NCBI GenBank assembly: GCA_026936335.1 | Contig: JAPMXV010000051.1 | Coordinates: 372,001-436,000 of the forward strand | Direction of reading: 5' to 3' | Length of the DNA: 64,000 nt | From: Mantamonas sphyraenae | Lineage: Eukaryota > CRuMs > Mantamonadidae | Position numbers and translations under genes: made by a program | The notes under the pieces: generated by a model | Databases searched by the model: none | Told to the model about the DNA's origin: nothing | The model's input: only the letters and a program-made list of their open reading frames with translations | Shown here: positions 41,441 to 52,912 of the stretch, in pieces | How the letters are laid out: each line of letters starts with the position of its first letter | Position numbering within the stretch: the first letter of the stretch is position 1

Positions 41441-44423
41441 ATGCCGAACATCAAGGTGTTTGCGCGGCTGAAGCCCACACGCAACCCGAGTCAGTTCTAT
41501 GAGGCTGCTCTGGACAGCAACAAAGTGTTCTTCAACGTGCCCAAGGAGGAGAACGGCTACGTCAACAACACGCGCGAGTCCTACGAGTTTCGCTTCAACG
41601 ACATCCTTGACATGAGTGCCACCCAAGAGGATGTGTTTGAAACCGTGTGTCGCCCTGCAGTGGAGAGGTGAGACGTGTCCCAACCACCCGCATGGCCCGC
41701 GCACAGTGGCTCGCCTGGAAATGGCGCCAACGACGGAAAAACCGTTCGCGCGACGCGCACAAACGCACGCGCACGCGACGACTGACACCTGCTTTCGTCT
41801 GGTACACAGTGCCCTCGAAGGATACAACTCCACCGTGTTTGCCTATGGTCAAACAGGCAGTGGCAAGACCTTCACCATCACAGGTGGACCTGAAAAGTAC
41901 ACGGATCGCGGGATGATCCCGCGTAGCATCGCTCTCTTCTTTGAGGAGTTTGAAAAGGTGAGTGGCGGGGAAGCGGGTGGGTGGTGGGTGGAACGCAAGT
42001 GTTGCCAGGGGACAATGGGACATGGAGAGCAGCAGTCACCACTCACGCGCTCAAAACGCCCACGCAGCGCAACGACTGCACATGGACAGTGCATATTTCG
42101 TACCTGGAATTGTACAATGGGGTGGGGTACGACTTGTTGAACCCGGACCATGAGGTGTCGGATCTGGAGGACCTGCCGTAGGTGACCAGAGGGAAAGGAC
42201 ACGGCACCACGCACACACAGAGAGAGGAGACGCTGACACGGACAAACACAAACAGCAAGGTTCGCATGATGGAAGACGACAACAATAACTACCACATGCG
42301 AAACCTGCGCACACACATGGCAAGCAACGTCGAGGACGCGTTGAATCTGCTCTTTCTGGGCGACACCAACAGGACAATTGCCGAAACACCGATGAACATG
42401 GCTTCGTCGCGTTCACATTGCATATTCACTATCTATGTGGAGTGCCGACCGCAGGGATCGGCGGTGATCCGACGCTCCAAGTTCCACTTGGTGGATCTGG
42501 CCGGTTCAGAGAGGATTGGCAAGACAAACGCAGAGGGCCAGCTGCTGAAGGAGGGTACAAGCATCAACCTGTCGCTGCACTACCTGCAAAGTGTGATTGT
42601 GGCACTGTACGAAAAGAGCAAGGGCAAGCGCGAGCACATTCCGTATCGCAGTTCGATGCTGACGTCGGTGCTGCGCGATTCGCTGGGAGGCAATTGCGTG
42701 ACGGCCATGGTGGCCACACTGAACGTAGAGGAGGAACAGCTGCGGGAGTCGATCAGCACGTGTCGCTTTGCCCAACGGGTGGGCATGATCAAGAACGACG
42801 CCAAAACGAACGAACACCTCAACCCCAAGCTTGTGATCCGCAACCTCAAGGCCGAGGTGGCACGCCTCAAGCAGGAGCTGAGCCTAGCGACGGGATCGGA
42901 CGAAAAAGGGACCGCTGACGGAGGATGAGCTTGAACAGTGCAAGCAGATGGTGCTGTCGTACTTGCAGGACACCTCCGAGGACGCCGAGTTGCTTGTAGC
43001 CGATTCGCGAAAGATCAAAGAGTGCTTTCGCCTCCTCAAAGAGCATGTGCAGAACGGAGGCGGCGTGGTGGGCGACTCGGAGGGTGGCGGGTCATCCTCG
43101 AGCGCATCGCGGGATATCACAGACGAAAAGGCGGTGCTGAAGATCAAGAAGCTGCAGGGCCAGCTGTATCAACGGGACAACGAAATCAACATTCTGGTGT
43201 CATTGTTGCAGAAGCCCAAGAGCGAGGTTGGCACGCAGACGGGCGAGGCAAGCAGCGGACACTACGACGGCCAGCAGGTGAAGCCACGCACGCTAGAAGA
43301 CTTGTCGAAGGAGCACAGCGAAGAAGATGGTGGCGAGGAGAGAGGAAGCAGTGGTAGGGGGGGCAACAGAGGAGGAGGGGGTGGATCCGGGACGGGCGGG
43401 GATGCGCGTCAGGCGGGGAACGGAGGATCGTATCCGACGCAGCAGGACTACGAAATCTCGGATGAGGTGCTTGCAGACCGAGCAAAGTCGTTTGAGTACT
43501 TCCGCAAGCAGTACGGGCAAACGAAGGGCATTGAGGAGAACAAGAAGCTGATGGAGGTGAAGTTCCGGGAAGCACGGTCGTTGGGCGAGACGGTGAGCGG
43601 TGCGCGGGCGGAAATCAACCGGCTGAAGGGACATATTGAGCAGCTGCGCATGGAGCAGGCCATGCAAGGCCTGGTGAACAAGGAGGAGGCGTCGGAAATG
43701 GATCCAGAGGAAGAGGCAGCTCGGCGAGAAATCGAGAAGCAAAAGGTGCTGTACAAGGAAAACTTCCAGAAGCTGCGCATGTACAAAGCAGAGATCGAAC
43801 ACCTGCAGAAGCTGTTGGACAAGAGCAGGATCAAGCTGCAGCGGGACTTTGAGTCATGGTACTCCATGCTGGTGCGGCAGCGCAAGATTAGCATCAACAG
43901 CGCACGGTCGAGCACAGGTGGCGGCGTAAGCAGCAGTGATGCAGGCAGCGATGTTGGCGGCTCGAGCTCGTCGCGCTGGCGTGGAAAGGGTGGCGACATC
44001 GGAGTGGACGATGACTCGGAGAGCCAGTACAGCGCACGGTCATCGTACGGCGGGTCCCAGTTTAGCAAGAGTGCGTGGACGTCGTCATCGTCGTCATCGT
44101 CGTCTTCGTCGTCATCGTCGTCATCCGCGGGAAGCAGCCGGGAGTCTGGTTATGGATTGAATTCAAGCCGGTCAGAGGCAGGGACAGTGAACAGCGTGGG
44201 AGGGGACAGCAGCCAAGGGAGCTGGGCCACAAGAGTCCACTCGACGCCACGCAGTGAGGTGACAAACGATACGGGAGCAGGGAGCAGCTCGGGATCGCTG
44301 AGTGCACGCTCAAACGCAAGCGCGCCTGTGCTGACGGGCAACCAGGAAACAGACCAGGACATTCTGGCGTTCTACGAGGCCAAGCAGAGACTGTTGGAGA
44401 GGGCCAAGGGGAGAGAGAAGTGA
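41441..44423 (+). CDS. KIF9: Kinesin-9 family motor (KIF9-like), one frame break
   Basis: Exons 41441-41667, 41810-41957, 42068-42177 and 42256-44423. The motor domain has GQTGSGKT (89-96), SSRSHCIF and LVDLAGSER. It is followed by a coiled-coil neck ([16 protein letters not shown]), then [15 protein letters not shown], which resembles the KIF9 post-neck block. The tail is coiled-coil and Ser/Gly-rich. Between SDEK and PLTE the frame changes by +1 within an A5G3 run (42903-42910). The 0 frame would stop at TGA 42926, while the downstream frame is open from 42888. Kinesin-9 sits on the central pair of motile cilia. The coding quality on both sides argues for one protein. Confidence 0.9.
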
Positions 44424-44492
44424 TTGAGGGTGAATTTTGTGGTGTGAAGCGCACGTGCGCCAAAAAGAAAGAGCCGAATTCCAGGAACGTGG

Positions 44493-47151
44493 ATGTCATC
44501 ACCTCCGAACGCACTAGTCTCGTGGTGGAAGGGACTGTTTGAGGATGATGACGACAAGCGGACCAATGTGGACAAGGTGCACGGGGTGCCTGTGAGTCCC
44601 GTGAGTCCACTCAACACCCCGGGCCAACGGGAGCAGCTCCGTAGTCAGCGACTGCTGGAACGGGAGGCACGCATGCGTGAGCAACAAGCGCAGATGGTGG
44701 CGCAGGGTGACGTGACGACAGTGTCGACAGATAGCAGCGGGGCGTCAGCAAGCGGGTGGATTCAGCCGGGGCTGCGTTACGAACTGGAGCTGAAGATCCT
44801 CGTGGTGGGAGGCAAGCGAGTGGGCAAGACATCCATTGTGCGGAGATATACCCAGGATTGTTTTACGAGCGAGTATGAACCCACTGTGGGTGTCGACTGG
44901 TTCTCCAGCCTGTTCTCGGGCGAGCAGTTTCACAGCCACAGCCACAGCCACCATCGGCCCGTCCGGTTGAACTTTTGGGACGTGTCGCACGCAGAGGTAC
45001 GAGGCAGAGCATGGGGGTGTGTTGCCTGTTGGGTATAGGAAAGCGTGTGTGTGGGACTGACACGGATGGTGTGCGTGCGTTTGTGTGTGTGTGTCGCGGT
45101 TGTTGCACAGCTGAACAGCACTCAGACCGACTTCCTTCTTCAGGGAATGCACGGAGCGATTTTGGTGTTTGACATCGCAGACAAGTCGACTGTGGAGGTG
45201 AGTGCGACATGGACGGGTGGGGCATGTGTCCACGCAGGCATGGGAAGTGCGGTGCAGTGTGGGGCTGCGGCAGTGACTGACACAGGCTGGAAACGTTGGT
45301 CCGTTTTGGCGGGAGGCGCAGGCGGTGGACCAATGGCGGGCGCTGATTGCGGAGCATTTGGAGAGGGAGAAGAAAAAGGCGGAGCGGAGGGAACGGCAAG
45401 CAGGAAAGCCAGGCGGAGGTGGCCCACAGGGGAGTCGGCTGAACCGATGGAAGCACAACACAGCGGAGATTCTGGAACCTGGAGAACAGCCGCCAATGAT
45501 TCTCCTGGCACACAAGTCTGACGAAGGCAAATCGCTGGTGAAACCCAGCGACCTGGACGAGGTGAGTTTCATGTTGTGTGTGTTGGGGATGGGTGGTGGT
45601 GGGCACACGGAGAATGGGCTGCGCAGTGGCTGACACAGGTGTGCGCAAACGCATCGCTGGGCAGTACACCAATGGCTGTGGATACCTGGGCTGGTGGCTC
45701 ACAACGGCACGGGAGGGCGACGAGGTGTTTGAATCGATCGACCATTTGGTGTGGAGCATCCTGCGTATTCGAAAGGAAAAGAAGAAGCAGCAACAGAAGC
45801 TGCTGGAGCAGAGGGAGCGAGCACGGTTGGCGCGACGGGAAAAGCGACGGGCGCAGCGGGAACGACACCTGAGGGGGGAGCGGAACAACAGCGGAAGCAA
45901 CAACAACAACAACAACAACAACAACGACGTGTCCGGAATGACAGTGGGCTCACTGGACGACACGGGAGACGTGAGTTCGGAGTGGAGCAGGGAACTGGAA
46001 CTGGAGGCAGTGCAGGAGCAGGACGAGACGCCGGTTGCGGCAGGCGACACGCTGGACGGATCGCCCTCGAGCTCAGGGTCGGCGTTTCCAGTGTCCAAAG
46101 TGGACGTGCGCTACCAAAGCATGCTGCAGAGCTCGGCGATGGCCGGATCCAAGTACAAACACGCACGGCGACTGGGCCATGGTGGCGGAGACGTGGTACG
46201 CAAGGTGAGCTTCGAAAACGGAGAGGAAGAGGAGAAGGAGGAGGAGGAGGAGGAGGAGGAGAAGGACAGGCAGCAGAAGGAGGACAATGGGGATGTACAG
46301 GATGATGGAAACGAGGGGCCCGAGACAGTGCTGGATGTGCTGGAAGGACGGGTGCATCAGTTCTACGCACGTCTGGAAGGTGACCTGCTGGGGTTCCTTG
46401 ACTGTGTGGCAGAGGAGCGCAAAGGAGACGTGCAGGTGCTGCTGGAACAGTTGCCGCAGGAGAAGAAACGGTTCCTGGAGCGGATCGAGATGGCCCGGCT
46501 GAGCAAAGGGTCGCGCCGGACGAGTGCTGCGCAACGGCTGTTTGCAGACCTGACACGCAAGTGGAAGAGTGTGGTGCGCAACCTGGACATGGAGGTGGGG
46601 TTGGCAAGCCAGGGAGGCGTCGGAGCGGACGGAATGTCGACGATGGGGGCCATCAACGAACGTGGTGAATACGGCGAGGCGTTGCCGTACGGCAGTTCCC
46701 CCTCGAAGGGCAGTGGTGCACGGGTGCGAGACCGCTCGGCATTGGTCAAGGCAGAAAGCTGGAAGCAGGGGTGGCCATTCCCGGCGCACGGGTGGGTGAC
46801 GAAGCGGGAACGGGTGGCGGCAGCGAGGTGGACACGACATCGCAGGGGTCGACCGTGAGTGAGTCGTCGTCGTCAAGTGTGTCTGCAGTGTCGTTTTCAA
46901 CCTGGTCCATGGATGACAGCGTGAACAACGATTCGTTCAGCGGGTCGCAGAGTAGCTCGTTTGCAAGCAAACCCATCCTGGTGAGCAGTGTGCTGAGCAG
47001 TCCGTCCAAGGGTAGCAGCACAGGCACAGGACCAGGCACTGGCGGCAGCTACGGCAGCAGCCAGCCGAGCAGTGGCTCCCTTGGCTTTCGCTTCCGCTCG
47101 GCGAAAACGCTGTCGTCGTTTGTGGGCAACGAGAGCCAAGGATTGAGGTGA
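44493..47151 (+). CDS. Atypical Ras-like GTPase with long C-terminal extension
   Basis: Exons 44493-44996, 45111-45197, 45286-45561 and about 45639 onwards. The G domain has a P-loop VVGGKRVGKTS (104-114) and Thr131 of switch I. The DxxGQ motif is changed: WDVSHAE at 162-168, so catalytic Gln and the switch-II Gly are absent. HKSD replaces NKxD, and TTARE the TSAK box. It is followed by a basic then acidic, coiled-coil extension with a polyAsn run. Joining exon 3 to the frame of CGYLGWWLTTAREGDEVFES needs an uncommon donor (GTTTCA) or a frame error. The last about 100 codons (46771-47151) lie in another frame; a 53-nt GTGCAC...AG intron would connect them. Confidence 0.7.
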
Positions 47152-47215
47152 ATCGCATCATGAACTCTGCCAGAATGACTGTACATTCCACTATTTTCAC
47201 TCTTCACTCTCGTTG

Positions 47216-48584
47216 TCACTCGTCGTCTTGGCGCTGTTTCTTGTGAGACGGGGCCCGCGAGTTGGATTGGGCGTCGACGTCCATCTGATCGTGCCCCTCC
47301 TCGTCCTCCAGCACGAGATCGTCGTGGTCCAGCTCGTCTGAGCCTGTGGATCGCGTTCTTTTGTGTGTGCTGGAGCGAGGCATGCCGCGCACGCCGTCCG
47401 CTGTGATGCGGTACTGGACTGTGGCCTGTTCCCGATTGGGAGACTTGTGCAGGTTGGCAAAGCGCATTCCGTTCTTCCAGAAGAGTACGACGCGGTTGCT
47501 ACAGGCATGGCTCCACGACTCACCCAGAGCTGGGGCCAGATAGGAGACGGAGGTTTGGTTGGAACCCTTGCGGAACTTGGTGGTGACCTGGTTGATCACC
47601 ACCACCGCCAGGTTGGCCTCGTTCGCCATCCGCTGCAGCTTCTGTGCCATGCCACCCAGCACACGTGCGCGCAGTCCCATCTGAGACTGCTCAAAGTCGT
47701 GACGAAAGTGAAACGTGACCGAGTCGAGGACAAGCAGGCGCACGTTGGGGTGCGCGGCCAGGAAACGTGGCAGCGTGTTGAACAGCGCCACTTGCTGTAC
47801 AAAGTCGTATACTCGGTAGCAATGGATGCCCGAGAGCAACGACTGGAGCGACATCTGCTCCAACGCCTCTTCCTGTTCGCGCTGTCCCCCTTTGCTGGCC
47901 AGTCGCTCCAGATGATGCAGCAGGCCGCGGGCCATCTCCACCACACGTTCAATCACAAAGGACCCTTCTGTGTCCACATATACAACCTCGCCACCCAACC
48001 CGCCGAATTCGGGTGGAATCTGCACGTCCAGGGCCAGCTGGATGCTTCGTGTGCACGTGTGCGACGGATCGGGAACCCATGATCAGGAAAAACGAGGAGG
48101 TGAGCGATTGGTTTCGGGCCCCCGCTTGCTTGGTGTCACACTCTGCTTACCCAATTTGTGTCTTGCCAATCCCTGGCACACCACAAAACTCGGTGATCTT
48201 TCCCAGGGGCACACCGCCTCCGAGGATGCGGTCGAGCTCGCCACAGAAGGTGAAGATGGGTTGCATCTCCGCCTCGCGCTGGAGCAACTGCAGGGCAGAC
48301 ATGCCCTTTCCAGAGGCTGAGGAGGAGGAGAAATTGGACAAAGAGGAAGATGAGGAAGCAGCGGAGGAGGAGGAGGAGGAGGAGGAAGAGGAACTGCCGT
48401 CGTCGGAAGCCGAGGCCAGACGGACCAGCTCCTCCGCCTTGGCCTGGCTGATACCCAGCTCTTCAGCCAACTCAGGAGCAGTCACCTGGCGCAGATCAGC
48501 GACTGTGCGGAACCCTGCACTCCGCAACAGCTTCTTGGTGGCTGCATTGACGGCCAGGGAGGCTGTCGAACGAGCGGAGGACAT
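47216..48584 (-). CDS. RAD51C: RAD51C recombinase paralogue
   Basis: Exons 48584-48151 and 48044-47216 give 420 residues. The N-terminus has a helix-hairpin-helix-like segment (TKKLLRSAGFRTVADLRQV), then a polyserine stretch absent from animal RAD51C. Walker A GVPGIGKTQ is split by the intron, then VQIPPEFGGLGGEVVYVDTE. RAD51C-like features are VDTEGSFVIERV, FHFRHDFEQ, NQVTTKF and ALGESWSHA. A basic end (KKQRQ) could be a nuclear signal. RAD51C works in RAD51 paralogue complexes for homologous recombination and crossover resolution. Convergent with the GTPase gene (64 bp) and 39 bp downstream of OSGEPL1. Confidence 0.9.
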
Positions 48585-48623
48585 TTTCAGAGGGGTTGGA
48601 CTGGGGTGGAGAGGGCAACGCTG

Positions 48624-49898
48624 TCACATGATCACTTCATTGGATGTGGGCGACGGCAGGGGTAACCTGGGTGCGTAGCGGAGGGCATCGATCTCGTTCG
48701 CGGTGGTGAGGAGAGACTTGTTGGGACCGTGGCGCTGCAGGTGCTCAATGCCGGCCCAGGCAATCATGATGCCATTGTCTGTGCATAGATGGAGGGGGGG
48801 AAACAGGGATTGAACACGCATGCGATGGGCCATCCGTTGCACAGCCTGACGCAGGTATTGGTTGCGTGCCACGCCTCCGCTTACCACCAGCGTGTCCAAC
48901 TCGGGATACTCGCTGCGTGCCCGTTCCAGTGCCAGCTGTGTCTTTTGCACCACATGGGTCACCGCACACTTTTGGAAGCCCGCAGCCACGTCCGCCGCGA
49001 CCTGCGGTGGCAGCGCATCGCTGCCGTGCACCTCCTTGAGCTCGACCACCCGCCTGCGCACGGCGGATTTGAGACCGCTGAAGGAGAGGTTGGGTAAGCC
49101 TTTCTTCTTGCGCATGGGTACGGTGAACACATGCTCGCCCTCGTCGCCCTGAGCTGCAAACACTTCGATGCCAGCCCCGCCTCCACCCTGCCCTGGATCA
49201 CTGCCCAGACCCAACAGGACAGCTGTCTTGTCAAACACCTCTCCTAGAGCATCGTCCAGGGTGCTGGCATACAGCGTGAACGCGCCGACGTCGTGCGCAC
49301 ACAGAAGCTGCGTGTGACCACCGGACACCAGCAGCGTCATGAAGGGAAAGTCCACTGCGTGTTCCATGCGCACTGTCAGGGCGTGTGCTTCCAGATGGTT
49401 CACAGGAAGCACAGGCAACCCATGCGCACGACTCAGCTCCTTTGCCGTTTCCACACCCACGTTCAAACAGGGGCTCAGCCCAGGCCCCACTGTCACTGCC
49501 ACTGCATCCAGACTGCTATACTCCACTCCAGCCTCCTCCATTGTCTGTACTCGACTCGTGGAGGGAGTCACACAACCCATTCCCCATTTCGTGGCTGTGA
49601 GTACTCCTTTGCGGTCCGCTCTGCCACCTTCCACTCCACTGCCGCCTACCTCGTCCAGAATGCGCCCAATATTGGCTGCATGCTCTCTCGCAGCCAGGGC
49701 AGGTACAACACCGTTGAAAGGCGCGTGCAGAGCCACCTGAGATGCCACAGCTTGGCCCAGCACCTGACCTGAACTGCTCACCACGGCCGCGGCCGTCTCA
49801 TCGCAGCTCGTCTCGATGCCCAGCACACGCCATGTCTTGGGTGTACCCACGTGCAATGCTCTCTGTCCAGATCTACACGTGCGCATTGCACTTGGCAT
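48624..49898 (-). CDS. OSGEPL1: Mitochondrial tRNA t6A synthase OSGEPL1/Qri7
   Basis: Start MPSAMRTCRSGQRAL looks like a short mitochondrial presequence. The Kae1/TsaD fold follows: LGIETSCDET, VGPGLSPCLNVGVETA, NHLEAHALT, LLVSGGHTQLL and LVVSGGVARNQYL. It makes threonylcarbamoyl-A37 in mitochondrial tRNAs. The continuous frame contains a segment (49649-49545) that looks like a 105-nt intron: donor GTAGGC after GACGAG, acceptor TACAG before ACAATG. Removing it gives 389 residues and restores family length. It is stop-free and divisible by three. The start is 19 nt after the DMC1 stop. Confidence 0.9.
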   Translation of the reverse strand: MPSAMRTCRSGQRALHVGTPKTWRVLGIETSCDETAAAVVSSSGQVLGQAVASQVALHAPFNGVVPALAAREHAANIGRILDEVGGSGVEGGRADRKGVLTATKWGMGCVTPSTSRVQTMEEAGVEYSSLDAVAVTVGPGLSPCLNVGVETAKELSRAHGLPVLPVNHLEAHALTVRMEHAVDFPFMTLLVSGGHTQLLCAHDVGAFTLYASTLDDALGEVFDKTAVLLGLGSDPGQGGGGAGIEVFAAQGDEGEHVFTVPMRKKKGLPNLSFSGLKSAVRRRVVELKEVHGSDALPPQVAADVAAGFQKCAVTHVVQKTQLALERARSEYPELDTLVVSGGVARNQYLRQAVQRMAHRMRVQSLFPPLHLCTDNGIMIAWAGIEHLQRHGPNKSLLTTANEIDALRYAPRLPLPSPTSNEVIM

Positions 49899-49917
49899 TC
49901 GTGCGGAAAAGCTGTTT

Positions 49918-51372
49918 TCATTCGCGCGGGTCCACAATGCCCTCGGCACTGATCTGGTACACAGCTTCACTCTCGGGCAAGTTGGGCGAGTCATAGATCT
50001 TGCATACACGCTGCTCTCCGCGGCCTTTGCGCAAGTACAGTCGCGTCGTGCATGCGTGGGCCATGATGTGCCCTCCGATCGGCTTCTTCGGGTCGCTCAC
50101 AAACATCGCGTTGGCCCCAGGGTCGCTCACCACCTGGTTCGTCACAAACACAGCCACGTTGTACTCCTCAGCAATCTTTGTCAGCCTGCTCAACATCTGC
50201 GCCAGTTTCTGCTGCCGCTCTGCGAGCTCACCGCGTCCCGAATAATCCACACGGAACAGTGCCGTCAGCGAATCGATGATCTGTGTTGCCGTGAATACGT
50301 GTAGCAAGACGTGTGCGTACTCTCTGAGTGTCAGGGTGCCGCTTGTTCTTTGCTCTTTCCCCGTGAAACATACCAACAGACGGAACGGCTCTTCGGCCAT
50401 TTTCGCAGCAACCTGCGTCAGCAGGTCCATCTGCATGTCACTCGTGTGTGCACGTGCATAGATGATGTTGTCAAGCACTGCGTCCGAGTCCACACCGTAC
50501 CTGTCGCAGATCGGCTGAAGACGATCGGGCCGGCTTGCTTGTTGTTTTGCAGTCTCCCCGTGTCAGCCATTGTTCTCTGCCCTCTGCCCTTTCGCGCACA
50601 CGCAAAGTGAAGCTTACAAGGTGCCTTCTGTGTCGATGTATGCCACCTTTCCGTTGCCTCCTCCCATGTCCGTGGGCAACTGGCACGTCACAGCAAGCGT
50701 GTGAGACAACTGCGTCTTGCCCGTGCGGAACTCGCCAAATGCCTCTGTGATTGACATCGTCTCGATGCCTCCGCCCAACAGCTTGTCCAGCTCCCCCGAT
50801 CCAGTCGTCAAGTGCATCACGCGCTTGCGCTTCTGCATCAATTGGTTTCCGGTCACAAAGCCCATGTCGCAGTTCTGCGCCGCATCAGTCAGCATGTTCC
50901 GTAGCCACGTCGCCATGAACATATCACACTCTACTCACCTCCAACTTGCTCATAGCGTCCAGGATCTTGTCTACCTTGGCCTCGGAGATGCCACGGACGC
51001 TACACAGCTTGCGCCTCGTCGTCATTGCGATTGACTGCACCGTGTGCAATCCGGCTTCCTTCAGCTTCTTGATGTCTCCTGCGTTGATGCCCAGGTTCTG
51101 CAGCTCTTCCACAAGGTCAAACATCGCCTCCTCCATCTCTCCTTCCTCTTCTCCCTCTTCCTGGTCTCCTTCTGCTTCATCTTCTTCTTCCTCCTCGCCG
51201 ACCTCCACCAACTCCTCCTCGTGTCTTGAGGTTTGCTCAAATCCTGTGTCAGGATTCCCCCATTTTCCGTTGTTCCCGATAATTCATTTCGAGCAAACCG
51301 GATTTCTCCATCCACCTCGCCCCCCTTCACACACCACACCACACACACTCACTCTGACATGCTGATGCTCAT
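49918..51372 (-). CDS. DMC1: Meiotic recombinase DMC1
   Basis: Exons 51372-51353, 51224-50939, 50874-50618, 50533-50374 and 50280-49918 give 361 residues. The first coding exon is only 20 nt. A Glu-rich N-terminus leads to the helix-hairpin-helix [19 protein letters not shown]. Walker A is GEFRTGKT at 149-156. DMC1 is preferred over RAD51 for [42 protein letters not shown], and [13 protein letters not shown]1 performs strand exchange between homologues at meiosis. Phases agree at all four introns (donors GTGAGT, GTGAGT, GTAAGC, GTATGT). Confidence 0.94.
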
Positions 51373-51522
51373 GATGTTTCTTGCTCTTTGCACTTTGTTC
51401 TTTGTGCGTTGGTTTGTTGGGGTGTTGCTTGTCTGTTTGTGCCGCCGTGGGTGCGCTGCGTTTTGCAGTTGTCGTGTCGTTGCTAGCTTGGCTGGGCAGG
51501 CGCAAGCACATGCGTGTCGCAT

Positions 51523-52912
51523 TTATCGCCGTCCACGCTTCCCTTTGCCACCCTTGCCACCCTTGCGCCCTTTCTTGCCCATTTCTGCAGCAGCTAGGCC
51601 GCCCTTGCCTTTGCGTTCGTTCTCCTGCTGGAACTTGTTGATCGCCTTTTCCATGTGCATCTCGGGTGCTTTGCGCAACACCTTGTCCAACACATGCAGG
51701 TTGCTCTCTTTCTCACCCTTCAGGTTCGACTTTGTCGTGGCATCAAACTGGCGGCGCTTTCCCGGTGTCTTCACCTTCTTCTCTTTGTTCAGCTTGCGGT
51801 CAAAGTTGCCCATGGAGGCTGTGGAGCGCTGTGCTGCGTTGAATTGCACCTCCAGCTCGTCTTTCTTTTTGCCAAACTTGGACGAGCCTTCCAGCTGGGC
51901 CACAAGAGTCGTCGGCAGCGTTTTGCCCTCGCGGTGCAGCTGCTCTTTCACGTTGCGCAGCTCCCGGTCCTTCTGCTTGTCCACCACGGCCTTGCGCTTC
52001 TTGGCCTTTTGGTAAAACGGGTCTGCGTCATCGCCGTCTCCAGGCAGCGACGGAAGCAGCCAGTCGTCCTGTTCGCTGCCAGCTCGTTTGTACCCGTACC
52101 GCGGACGCCATTCCTTTGCCTCTTCGTCCCACACCATCCGCGACCTCTTCTTCTTCCTGATGTTGTTCTCACGTGCAAATTGTTGCCAGCGTGTCTCGGG
52201 CGCCTTCTCTGGCACGCTCTTCTCGCGGGGCACCTGCGTTTTCCCGTCCGGCAACGCCGCCATCACCGCAAAGTCCTCCCCTGTGGTTCACAATCCCCGT
52301 CCCCGTGTGCCCATTTGATGTCAGATATCCGGCATATGTCACCTCTTGCGCCACCTCTGCATTGTGCCCTTCCGTGTAGTCTCCTCTGCAGCCCCGCACA
52401 CCGTGGACTTTGGCATGCATGTGTGCTCCCAAAATCCGCCTTGGTTTCGAAGCACCTCCTCACACGTGCCCTGGCTTCTGCACACACCCGCACACTTACG
52501 TGATGTGGGCAACTCGAACAGTTGGTTCACCAGCTGCTGCGTCATCCAGCGCGCATGCTTCAGGATTACACCCTCGCGCTTCGATCTGCGTCGCGTGCAC
52601 AGGTGTGAGTCTCATTCCTATGGTGCCTCGCTTGTGCTTCTTCCACATGCAACCTACTTCATGGCGCGTGGGTCCATGGCCGTGCCGTAGCTAGCCATCA
52701 GGTTGCCCAGGTCGAAATCGATGTCCTCCGTCAGCATCTCGCTGTTTGTGGTGAATTCCCAGGATGTCAGATCGAGCCCAACCACACACTTTCCCGCTCT
52801 GCTACTCGCACAGCTTCACGCACCTGCTCCCACTGCTCTGTGCCTTTTGTTTGCTGGCTGCCAACAGTTCTCTTGCATCAAGGACTTCATTCTCACTGTC
52901 ACTGTCGCTCAT
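51523..52912 (-). CDS. RRS1: Ribosome biogenesis regulatory protein RRS1
   Basis: Exons 52912-52824, 52741-52658, 52585-52500 and 52280-51523 give 338 residues. Family blocks are DIDFDLGNLMAS, TQQLVNQLFELPT, PREKSVPEKAPETRWQQFAR and MVWDEEAKEWRPRYGYKR. The C-terminus is Lys/Gly-rich (MGKKGRKGGKGGKGKRGRR). RRS1 with RPF2 brings 5S rRNA, uL5 and uL18 into pre-60S particles in the nucleolus. Phases agree at each intron (82, 72 and 219 nt). The start ATG overlaps the TGA stop of the upstream gene on the same strand as ATGA (52912-52909). An alternative Met starts exon 2 (MLTEDIDF). Confidence 0.92.

Noticed and set aside
42830-42888. A 55-nt intron (GTGATC...TAG) to repair the kinesin-9 frame
   Set aside because: It would remove the conserved neck helix and its donor does not fit GTRNGT.
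45198-45286. Frame error at the second GTPase intron
   Set aside because: Recounting showed that GAG joins in phase to GCTGGAAAC and into the conserved frame, so no error is needed.
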